A stretch of DNA of 7,921 bases from Ruminococcus flavefaciens (GTDB lineage Bacteria > Bacillota > Clostridia > Oscillospirales > Ruminococcaceae): the NCBI GenBank assembly GCA_002348905.1, contig DEBW01000159.1, forward strand, positions 21,798 to 29,718. The letters run 5' to 3'. The position numbers and the translations under genes were made by a program. The notes below the pieces were generated by a model, which had not been told where the DNA came from, searched no databases, and was given only the letters and a program-made list of their open reading frames with translations. Positions 1-5,468 of this stretch are shown here, piece after piece (position 1 is the stretch's first letter; the number at the start of each line of letters is the position of its first letter).

Positions 1-210
1 GTCAGTCAAGTCCTTAACCATATCAAGACACATACGTGATGCAAGTTCTCCTGCATTTTCACCCGAAACGCCGTCAGATACAGCCATAACAAAAGGCGGA
101 GCTATATGTTTTTCGGCATTGCCATCAGTAAGCACCTCTCCGCCTACGAGCAGTGCATCCTCATTATGCGGCATAATGCCTTTGTCTGTTATTCCGCAGC
201 AGTAATACAT
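1..210 (-). CDS. PP2C-family serine/threonine protein phosphatase, N-terminal 70 residues (partial)
   Basis: Only the first 70 codons are present; the gene runs off the left edge. The start ATG at 210-208 follows GAGG with a 6-base spacer, 10 bases after the tatD stop, so it is probably the third gene of the LCP-like/tatD operon. Visible PP2C hallmarks are GITDKG (residues 6-11, with the conserved Asp9), NED at 16-18, and SDGVSGENAGELAS at 46-59, matching the family's metal-binding DG (Asp47-Gly48) and the following Gly-rich helix start. PP2C enzymes remove phosphate from Ser/Thr using two Mn/Mg ions. In Firmicutes they often oppose Hanks-type kinases that act on cell-wall and division proteins, but no kinase is visible here. 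The rest of the domain and any membrane segment lie outside the window, so the subgroup (PrpC-like or other) cannot be told. Confidence 0.85.
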   Translation of the reverse strand, partial: MYYCCGITDKGIMPHNEDALLVGGEVLTDGNAEKHIAPPFVMAVSDGVSGENAGELASRMCLDMVKDLTD

Positions 211-220
211 TTCTGACCTC

Positions 221-988
221 TTATACTATACCATAGAATCTTTTGCCGTTGGCGCAGGTGATATCAAGTATTTCCTGTACGCCAACGCCTTTTATTTCGG
301 CAGCTTTTTCAGCAGTATATGCTATCATTGAGCTGTCGCATCTCTGACCTCTGAAAGGCACGGGAGCCATATACGGACAGTCAGTTTCAAGCAGAAGCCT
401 GTCAAGCGGTACTTCCGCAAGAGCTTTCAGTGCCTTTTTAGCATTTTTAAAGGTAAGAACTCCGGTAAAACCGATGTACATACCAAGTTTTATTACCTCT
501 TTTGCAGTCTCAGCCGAACCGCTGAAACAGTGTACAACGCCATTCGGACGGTGCTTTTTGAGTATATTCAAAGTATCCTCAGAAGCATCACGGCTGTGGA
601 CTATTATTGGCAGGTCAAGCTCTTTTGCAAGGACTATCTGCTCCTCAAAGAGCTTTATCTGCTTTTCACGGTCGTAGCCTTCGTAGTGATAATCAAGACC
701 TATCTCCCCTATTGCCATGACTTTTTCGTTTGATACGACAGTATTTCTCACGATATCGAGATAGTCGGCAGGATTTGTGTCAACGCTTTCAGGGTGAACT
801 CCGGATGCTGCATAGATGTAGTCATATTCAGCCGCAAGAGCAGCATTTTCGGCTGTATCCTCAACCGACGATGAAGCCAGCATGACATATTTTACGCCTT
901 TTTCCGGCAGCTCAGCAAGAACCTTTTCTCTGTCATCATCAAAAGCGTGGTCAGCGTAGTGAGCGTGAGTATCGAAGATATTTTGCAT
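221..988 (-). CDS. tatD: TatD family metal-dependent hydrolase / 3'-5' DNase
   Basis: The protein has 255 residues, normal for TatD, a TIM-barrel amidohydrolase-like metal enzyme. Family members act as 3'-5' exonucleases on DNA or RNA and some as D-amino-acyl-tRNA deacylases. Visible motifs are FDTHAH (metal ligands His8 and His10), GVHP (62-65), GEIGLDY (94-100, Glu95), VHSRDA (130-135, His131), HCFSG (153-157, His153), and LLLETDCPYMAPVPFRG (198-214, Asp203). All expected metal ligands are present, so the enzyme should be active. I chose the ATG at 988-986 rather than the in-frame ATG at 1030. It gives the standard MQNIFDTHAHY start, has AAGGAG 13 bases upstream, and sits one base after the stop of the upstream LCP-like gene (TAA-t-ATG), implying translational coupling. 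A TatD-associated radical SAM gene lies about 5.3 kb away on the other strand. Confidence 0.93.
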   Translation of the reverse strand: MQNIFDTHAHYADHAFDDDREKVLAELPEKGVKYVMLASSSVEDTAENAALAAEYDYIYAASGVHPESVDTNPADYLDIVRNTVVSNEKVMAIGEIGLDYHYEGYDREKQIKLFEEQIVLAKELDLPIIVHSRDASEDTLNILKKHRPNGVVHCFSGSAETAKEVIKLGMYIGFTGVLTFKNAKKALKALAEVPLDRLLLETDCPYMAPVPFRGQRCDSSMIAYTAEKAAEIKGVGVQEILDITCANGKRFYGIV

Positions 989-989
989 A

Positions 990-1877
990 TTACTCGTATC
1001 TCTCCTTGTAGAAACGGTCTTTGAAATCATTTATGAAAGCGGAATTAGGGATAAAGTCTTCCTCAGCGTTTTCACCGTCCATGATGAAGAATGAAGCGAT
1101 AGAATTTCCTCTTTCAAGCATATTCTTTATAGCGACCTTGTGTTTTTTATAGTCAACAGCTGTAATATTGGTATCTGTTGATTTTGTCATATTTATAATA
1201 GTATTGAAGTTTGAATCGAAGCTGTCAGCGATACGCACACCGTCAGCCTGATTTACCATATCAGATATTACTGAGCCTGCTGTATACGCTCTCTGTATCT
1301 CTCCGCCGCTGAACATAGCGTAGGTAATGAGCCTGTCTATCTGCTCAGCGTTGAGGTACTGACCTGTACCGTCAGCGTCAAATCCCACTACTTCCTCAGG
1401 CACAGGGTATGTAACACCGCCGAGGATATCGCATATCTTGGTAAATGAAGCCGAATCAAGCTTCAGGTATCTGTCAATAGTTATACCGAAAACGCTCTCA
1501 GTGAAGCGGACTGCTTCTGCACAGCCTCCGTTCTCGTATGAGCCGTCAAGACTTGCCTGCTTTTCGTCTATGATAGCGATAGTATTTGAAGGTATACCGA
1601 CAAATGCTACCTTCTTATCCTTTGGTATCGAACGCATGAGCATGAATGTATGCTTGCACTTTTGTTCCGGTTCATCGAGTATGAAAAGTATCGTATGGTT
1701 GTCCTCATAGGTGGAAGTAACTACCTGTCGTGGAGTAGGCTCTGAGAGTTCTTTCTCCTTGCCTATGATACCCAGATAATTCAGCAGGAAGAACGTTCCT
1801 CCGCCTACGACAAGTATTCCGATAAAAATAGTGATAAGATAAGGTACTGCAATGCTTCCGGCTTTTTTCTTTGCCAT
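990..1877 (-). CDS. LytR-CpsA-Psr (LCP)-like membrane protein, catalytic residues largely lost
   Basis: 295 residues: a lysine-rich cytoplasmic start, one membrane segment at about 11-36, then an extracytoplasmic domain that follows the LCP order. LCP enzymes normally transfer teichoic acid or polysaccharide from a lipid carrier to peptidoglycan. Family-like parts are TILFIL (62-67), GIPSNT (94-99, usually IPRDT), the SYENGG region (113-118), FGITIDRYLKLD (130-141), ILGGVTYPVP (151-160), GTGQYLNAEQ (170-179) and ITYAMFSGG (184-192). Key residues are replaced: the Asp of the usual DTMML motif is His76, Arg-Asp of PRDT is Ser97-Asn98, the paired Arg of YARxR are absent, and only Arg196 remains of the GRxxRQ motif. 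It may bind lipid or wall polymers without catalysing transfer. The ATG at 1877 has AAAGGAG 11 bases upstream and excludes the longer in-frame start at 1916. First gene of the operon with tatD and PP2C. Confidence 0.68.
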   Translation of the reverse strand: MAKKKAGSIAVPYLITIFIGILVVGGGTFFLLNYLGIIGKEKELSEPTPRQVVTSTYEDNHTILFILDEPEQKCKHTFMLMRSIPKDKKVAFVGIPSNTIAIIDEKQASLDGSYENGGCAEAVRFTESVFGITIDRYLKLDSASFTKICDILGGVTYPVPEEVVGFDADGTGQYLNAEQIDRLITYAMFSGGEIQRAYTAGSVISDMVNQADGVRIADSFDSNFNTIINMTKSTDTNITAVDYKKHKVAIKNMLERGNSIASFFIMDGENAEEDFIPNSAFINDFKDRFYKERYE

Positions 1878-1930
1878 TTTAAATAGACTCCTTTCAATAT
1901 GACTATTCGTCAACATATGGTATAAAAACA

Positions 1931-1960
1931 GCAGTGATATTTATTCACTGCAAAGTGAAT
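1931..1960 (-). promoter_or_regulatory. attenuator-like leader: two overlapping, mutually exclusive hairpins
   Basis: On the minus-strand leader of the LCP-like gene, ATTCACT-TTGC-AGTGAAT (1960-1943) forms a perfect 7-bp stem. GCAGTGA-ATAAATA-TCACTGC (1951-1931) forms another perfect 7-bp stem that shares the AGTGA segment, so only one can form at a time. The second is followed directly by TGTTTTTAT, giving the shape of an intrinsic terminator, and the first would act as antiterminator. A tiny reading frame of 11 codons (1976-1941, MVTFLHSLCSE) ends inside the terminator loop but has no ribosome binding site. What is seen is the base pairing; the regulatory role is inference. Confidence 0.45.
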
Positions 1961-1993
1961 GAAGAAAAGTTACCATTGTGAAGTGTTTAAAAC

Positions 1994-2082
1994 TTTCAAC
2001 AGTATATCCTTAATTAACAGGTTTTTCAACATTTCAACAGTTGATGAGTTGTTCAACAGTGTGTTAAACAAGCTGTTGAAAA
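1994..2082. repeat. array of five TTTCAACAG / CTGTTGAAA repeats over the promoter
   Basis: Copies on the plus strand are TTTCAACAG 1994-2002, TTTTCAACA 2023-2031 immediately followed by TTTCAACAG 2032-2040, and TTCAACAG 2052-2059. An inverted copy, CTGTTGAAAA, lies at 2073-2082. The last two make an 8-bp inverted repeat with a 13-base loop. Two further direct repeats of TTGTTCAT follow at 2091-2098 and 2102-2109. The repeats overlap the -35 and the start region of the minus-strand promoter. TTTTCAACA differs from the DnaA box TTATCCACA at two positions, so DnaA is a possible binder, as is a dedicated regulator. Confidence 0.6.
2001..2029 (-). promoter_or_regulatory. sigma-A promoter for the LCP-like/tatD/PP2C operon
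   Basis: Reading the minus strand, TTGAAA (2029-2024) and TATACT (2006-2001) are separated by exactly 17 bases. Transcription would begin near 1994, giving a leader of about 117 nt before the ATG at 1877. The -35 lies inside one of the CTGTTGAAA-type repeats, and another copy covers the start region, which suggests control by a DNA-binding protein. Confidence 0.6.
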
Positions 2083-2159
2083 GCGAACACTTGTTCATTA
2101 TTTGTTCATATGCAGTACGATATATAGTATATTTTTACCATATATCTACCGCATATCTT

Positions 2160-2177
2160 GTGGAAAATGTCTTTTCC
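2160..2177. repeat. short inverted repeat containing a DnaA-box-like 9-mer
   Basis: GGAAAA-TGTC-TTTTCC (2162-2177) is a perfect 6-bp inverted repeat. Its left part on the minus strand reads TTTTCCACA (2168-2160), one mismatch from the DnaA box. It lies just downstream of the SLOG gene's stop. No T-run follows on the minus strand, so it is a poor intrinsic terminator. Confidence 0.35.
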
Positions 2178-2182
2178 GATAC

Positions 2183-2210
2183 TTGAAAATTTCTGCATTT
2201 GTGGTATAAT
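2183..2210 (+). promoter_or_regulatory. extended -10 sigma-A promoter pointing rightward, antisense to the SLOG gene
   Basis: TTGAAA (2183-2188), a 16-base spacer, then TATAAT (2205-2210) preceded by TGG, giving the extended TGnTATAAT motif. Predicted start is near 2217, only a few bases from the stop codon of the minus-strand gene at 2222. There is no plus-strand reading frame with a ribosome binding site directly downstream; the next plus-strand gene is alr at 3055. The RNA would be antisense to the SLOG gene, and could be a small RNA or a long leader for alr. Confidence 0.55.
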
Positions 2211-2221
2211 GATATTGTATA

Positions 2222-2905
2222 CTAATAGCACTTGTCGAAAACATTAGGGAGAAAGGATATCTCCCTTGCTATACTGTATATATCTCCGGCTTTATCAATA
2301 ACGGCATACACATCGTTCAGTCCGAAGCTGTGGATTACCCTGCCCTGCCGGTAAGCATAATTCATGGTCTGAGCCGTTCCGGATGCTATATTCTCAGCAT
2401 TCCTGAATGCGATAACTGCCGATGAATTGTCTACCATAAAATAATTTCTGTCACGGTAAAGTCCCGAACCTGCGCCGTACTTGCTGTACACTATGTCAGG
2501 ATCGGTATTTACAGTAAGAAGCATATCAGCGTCCCTTTCAGCATTATCAAGCATTTCAATGAAATCCCTTTTGAAATGCTCAGCATGGCGAAGATACGGC
2601 ATAACTCCTATGAGCTTTATATCACTGCCCTGCTTCTTCCTGACTATATAATCAGCAGCCCAGAGGTCTGTACCCGTTGCAAGTCCGCTGAAAAAAGTGG
2701 TATATCCGCTTTCGACCGCCATATCTATGTAACGGCAAAGCATCAGCCTTACAGCTGCTGCGGTGACATCCGCATATGTGCTGTCATTATTATATGGCAG
2801 TATGCTTTTTTCACGATGACCGGTTATGCATACTGCTTTCCGTTTGTCTGAAATGTATTCAGACGCTGGATATACCGGCATACCTGATACAAGAGAATTA
2901 AACAT
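2222..2905 (-). CDS. YpsA/DUF1273-type SLOG-fold protein
   Basis: 227 residues with a Rossmann-like SLOG domain of the YpsA (DUF1273) family, thought to bind nucleotides or related ligands. Bacillus and Staphylococcus YpsA has been linked to cell division; the biochemical activity of this branch is not established. Visible signature parts are ITGHR (27-31), SGLATGTDLWAA (73-84), VMPY (101-104), YRDRNYFMVD (150-159) and SGTAQT (175-180). The last corresponds to the usual GGT motif, with Ser replacing the first Gly. About 20 residues precede the domain and about 35 follow it. The ATG at 2905-2903 has GAGGTG 7 bases upstream; the longer frame opens with TTG at 2929 and has no ribosome binding site. 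It is monocistronic, with its own promoter at 2935-2963, a leader of only about 24 nt, and an opposing promoter at its 3' end. Confidence 0.82.
   Translation of the reverse strand: MFNSLVSGMPVYPASEYISDKRKAVCITGHREKSILPYNNDSTYADVTAAAVRLMLCRYIDMAVESGYTTFFSGLATGTDLWAADYIVRKKQGSDIKLIGVMPYLRHAEHFKRDFIEMLDNAERDADMLLTVNTDPDIVYSKYGAGSGLYRDRNYFMVDNSSAVIAFRNAENIASGTAQTMNYAYRQGRVIHSFGLNDVYAVIDKAGDIYSIAREISFLPNVFDKCY
2225..2272. repeat. nested inverted repeats at the 3' end of the SLOG gene
   Basis: AGGGAGA (2246-2252) pairs with TCTCCCT (2260-2266) around a 7-base loop. Outside it ATAGCA (2225-2230) pairs with TGCTAT (2267-2272), leaving a 15-base bulge on one side. It overlaps the last codons of the minus-strand gene and would lie at the 5' end of any transcript from the rightward promoter at 2183-2210. 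On the minus strand the inner stem is followed by a weak T-rich stretch (TGTTTTC). Function unknown. Confidence 0.35.
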
Positions 2906-2934
2906 AATACACCTCAGAAAAGTAATCAATAATG

Positions 2935-2963
2935 ATTATATCATAATTCATTTCATATTTCAA
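2935..2963 (-). promoter_or_regulatory. sigma-A promoter for the SLOG gene
   Basis: On the minus strand TTGAAA (2963-2958) and a perfect TATAAT (2940-2935) are exactly 17 bases apart. Transcription would start around 2928, about 24 nt before the ATG at 2905. The site lies in the 149-base gap between this gene and alr, which are divergent. I see no equally good plus-strand promoter for alr in that gap; the best -10 candidate, TATCAT at 3017-3022, lacks a convincing -35. Confidence 0.72.
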
Positions 2964-3054
2964 GCAGTTTTTCAAGCTGTAACTATTTTTTATCGCTTCG
3001 TATCCTGTCATTACGATATCATACGGCATCAGCGAAAGAAAGGACACTCTCCAG

Positions 3055-4191
3055 ATGAAACCTTATCTCAAAAGAGCATGGGCAGAAGTTTCTCTGTCTC
3101 AGCTCAGAAAAAACGTAGAAATCATCAAAAGCCTCAATTCCGGAAATACAAAGGTAATGGCTGTTGTTAAGGCTGACGCTTACGGTCACGGCGACGCTCA
3201 TATCGTGCGCTGTCTTGCTCAGGACTGCGGCATCAACTACTTTGCAGTATCAAACCTCGATGAAGCTATAGCCGTAAGGAATTTTGCTCCGGCTGCCGAG
3301 ATACTCATACTCGGATATACTCCTCCGGAGTACGCAAATGAGATATCAATGTACAACATCATTCAGGGCGTTGTGTCCACTGAATACGCAGAAGCTCTTG
3401 CAAAAAATACTCCGGCATCTATCCGCTGTCATATAAAAATAGATACTGGTATGGGAAGAATAGGTCTGAAACATGATACTCCGGCACAGTGCGCTGACGA
3501 GATAGCCGAAATGATGAAGATAAAGAAGCTCTCAGTTGAGGGAATATACACTCATTTCGCCGTTGCTGACAGCGACGCTCCAGACAATATCGCCTATACC
3601 GACAAGCAGGAAAAATTCATACTCGATACATACGACGAACTTGCAAGCCGTGGCATAAACCTCCGTCACTGTCACTTCATGAACAGTGCTGCGACCTGCT
3701 ACAGAAACAATTCAAGAAGCACTCTCAGCCGTGCAGGTATCATACTCTACGGTCTGCACCCTGATATCAGCCTTGATATCCCCGAAGGTCTTGAACCGGT
3801 AATGGAGCTTAAAGCTGTTATATCCCACGTAAAGACCGTTAACAAGGGCGACTGCATAAGCTACGGCAGAACTTTCACCGCTGACCGTGAAATGCGTATA
3901 GCTACCGTTACTATCGGCTACGCTGACGGATATTCACGCCTTCTCTCAGGCAAGGGAGATATCCTCGTTCACGGAAAAAGATGCAGGATAGTCGGCAGAG
4001 TTTGCATGGATCAGCTCATGATGGACGTTTCTGACGTTCCGGAAGCTAAGTCCGGCGACATTGTTACCATGATAGGCAGGGACGGCGATGATATCATCAC
4101 AGCCGATGAACTTGCTTCCCTCTATGGTACTATCGGATACGAGATCGTATGCGGCATATCAAAGCGTGTGCCACGTATTTACATTGACTGA
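3055..4191 (+). CDS. alr: alanine racemase
   Basis: 378 residues, the normal length for this PLP enzyme, which interconverts L- and D-alanine in the cytoplasm to supply D-Ala for peptidoglycan. The N-terminal barrel carries the cofactor lysine Lys39 in AVVKADAYGHG (36-46), plus IKIDTGMGRIG (127-137) and YTHFAVAD (165-172). The C-terminal beta domain carries the catalytic tyrosine Tyr270 in CISYGRTF (267-274), IGYADGYSR (287-295), CMDQLMMDVSD (317-327) and the ending YEIVCGISKRVPRIY (362-376). All catalytic features appear intact. AAAGGA lies 10 bases before the ATG. The stop TGA at 4189-4191 is followed after one base by the ATG of the first SecD-like lipoprotein, so it probably heads that operon. 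No strong promoter is evident just upstream; transcription could come from the weak TATCAT site or from the distant promoter at 2183-2210. Confidence 0.96.
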   Translation: MKPYLKRAWAEVSLSQLRKNVEIIKSLNSGNTKVMAVVKADAYGHGDAHIVRCLAQDCGINYFAVSNLDEAIAVRNFAPAAEILILGYTPPEYANEISMYNIIQGVVSTEYAEALAKNTPASIRCHIKIDTGMGRIGLKHDTPAQCADEIAEMMKIKKLSVEGIYTHFAVADSDAPDNIAYTDKQEKFILDTYDELASRGINLRHCHFMNSAATCYRNNSRSTLSRAGIILYGLHPDISLDIPEGLEPVMELKAVISHVKTVNKGDCISYGRTFTADREMRIATVTIGYADGYSRLLSGKGDILVHGKRCRIVGRVCMDQLMMDVSDVPEAKSGDIVTMIGRDGDDIITADELASLYGTIGYEIVCGISKRVPRIYID

Positions 4192-4192
4192 T

Positions 4193-4735
4193 ATGAAAAA
4201 AGCTGTTTTCGCCTTGATACTTTCGGCTATTCTCATGACCGGATGCAGTTTGCAGGAGGACGAACCTCTCAATTCTGATCCTGTTACCTTTGAATATTCC
4301 GGCATAACAACTCCTCCCGAAACTACTGAAACTACAGCAGAAGAAACCGAGGAAACTGAGACTGAGGCTGAAACTTCTGAAAATGCAGAAATATCCATTG
4401 AATTCCGCATAGGCAAAGATATAAATTCTGAGCCTGTACTGACTGAAAAAGACATAGTCCGTGCGGAATACAAGGACATAAATCTCATAGAACGCCACGA
4501 TCATGCTGTAAGAGTATGGTTCTCGGAAGAAGGTACAAAGATATTCGCCGATGTAACTGCGGAGCTTTTAAACTCGAATGAACCGCTCTCGATATGGTTC
4601 AACGGAGAAATGATATCTGCTCCCGTTATGGGCGGAGCACCGGTGACAAACGGCGAAACTGTCATAACCGGCAATTTCACTGAGGAATTTGCCAGAAAAC
4701 TTGCGGACTATCTTAATAACGGAGAACGATCATGA
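4193..4735 (+). CDS. lipoprotein with SecD P1-head-like domain (first of pair)
   Basis: 180 residues. The N-terminal MKK, a hydrophobic stretch and LMTGC give a lipoprotein signal with Cys18 as lipid anchor; Met at -3 of the lipobox is unusual but tolerated. A Thr/Glu-rich, probably disordered linker (about 39-66) follows, then a domain from about 67 to 176. Its second half, LSIWFNGEMISAPV (132-145), TNGETVITGNF (152-162) and FARKLADYLNNG (166-177), resembles the P1 'head' of SecD (the LDG-x-viSAP, G-x-a-x-ItG-f, A-x-x-LA-x-x-L pattern). No SecD transmembrane domain is present, so it is not a translocase. It would sit outside the membrane on a lipid anchor, with role unknown. The start lies one base after the alr stop (TGA-t-ATG) and has no visible ribosome binding site, implying coupling to alr. 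Its ATGA overlaps the next gene by 4 bases. Confidence 0.75.
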   Translation: MKKAVFALILSAILMTGCSLQEDEPLNSDPVTFEYSGITTPPETTETTAEETEETETEAETSENAEISIEFRIGKDINSEPVLTEKDIVRAEYKDINLIERHDHAVRVWFSEEGTKIFADVTAELLNSNEPLSIWFNGEMISAPVMGGAPVTNGETVITGNFTEEFARKLADYLNNGERS

Positions 4736-5454
4736 AAAAATCTCTCACACTATCCATTGGAATGGTTCCTTTAGCTGTTCTGCTCCTCAGCGGATGCGGT
4801 CAGATACCTGTAAATAAACATAAGAAAAACGAAAACCAAAGCTATATAAAACTTCAAGCCGAAGATGCAAGCCTTATCACCGCCTGCACGGAGATCGCTG
4901 AATACCGCCTTATGTCTTATTATCCTCAGCTCACATTCAGCACTGAATATTCAGAGGACGGCACTTCTGTCATTTCGTTTGATGCTGACGAAAACTGGGA
5001 CGAAAGCAAGCTCGAACAGATTTGCAGATACGGCAGACTGACTTTCAGAGAAGGCACTGACACCGAGACTGACGAAGAAGGAAATACCGTCCCGACAGGC
5101 GAGCTCATACTTGAAAATTCGGATATCTCAAAAGCAGAAGTGAATTTTATAGATAATGGTATGGGACAGGAATACTCTGTCCACATTTCCATGAACGCTG
5201 CCGGAAGTGACAAATTTGCCTTAGCTACAAGTGTGCTTGCCAGCACAGATATACCGCTTTCAATATGGTTCGACAACGAGCTTATTTCTTCACCGAAAGT
5301 AACTGCTCCCATAACCAACGGCGAAGCCATTATAACCGGCAATTTCGACGCTGATTCGGCAGCGGAGCTTGCAAATGCCATAGACAGCGGAGCTATGCCG
5401 TGTAAATTATCGGTAATCGACCACAAGATCGTAACTTCTCAAGATAATAAATAA
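4732..5454 (+). CDS. lipoprotein with SecD P1-head-like domain (second of pair)
   Basis: 240 residues, starting inside the previous gene's stop (ATGA overlap) with GGAG 7 bases upstream. The signal peptide ends in a classic lipobox LLSGC, with Cys22 as anchor. The mature part follows SecD's P1 region more fully than its neighbour: ICRYGRLTFRE (97-107, like SecD's 'L-x-x-x-G-x-l-x-f-r'), TGELILENSDISKAEV (122-137), a strand region with FALATSVLA (162-170), then LSIWFDNELISSPKV (176-190), TNGEAIITGNF (195-205) and AAELANAIDSGAMPCKLSV (210-228, like SecD's LA-x-x-L-x-x-GaLP). No transmembrane helices follow, so it is a detached, lipid-anchored copy of a SecD periplasmic domain. It shares the SIWF...IS(A/S)P...TNGE...ITGNF core with the first lipoprotein, so the two are probably duplicates that diverged. 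They may work together at the membrane surface. Confidence 0.8.
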   Translation: MKKSLTLSIGMVPLAVLLLSGCGQIPVNKHKKNENQSYIKLQAEDASLITACTEIAEYRLMSYYPQLTFSTEYSEDGTSVISFDADENWDESKLEQICRYGRLTFREGTDTETDEEGNTVPTGELILENSDISKAEVNFIDNGMGQEYSVHISMNAAGSDKFALATSVLASTDIPLSIWFDNELISSPKVTAPITNGEAIITGNFDADSAAELANAIDSGAMPCKLSVIDHKIVTSQDNK

Positions 5455-5468
5455 TATCGGAGGAGCAA

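Noticed and set aside
989..1030. longer tatD start at 1030
   Set aside because: It would overlap the LCP-like gene by 41 bases, adds residues not seen in TatD, and lacks the AAGGAG found before the ATG at 988.
1994..2109. CRISPR array or full replication origin
   Set aside because: The repeat units are only 8-10 bases with irregular spacing, so not CRISPR. No dnaA, dnaN or rpmH gene lies nearby and only one 9-mer is within one mismatch of the DnaA box, so an origin is not supported.
1959..2186. 75-codon plus-strand frame across the regulatory gap
   Set aside because: It has no ribosome binding site, its translation reflects the repeat array, and it overlaps a good minus-strand promoter.
4130..4504. 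minus-strand frames opposite the end of alr and the first lipoprotein
   Set aside because: Low-complexity Ser/Val or Phe-rich translations mirror the Thr/Glu-rich linker; there is no ribosome binding site or motif.
4926..5426. 166-codon minus-strand frame opposite the second lipoprotein
   Set aside because: It is a Ser-rich shadow of a gene with clear lipobox and SecD-like motifs, and has no family features of its own.
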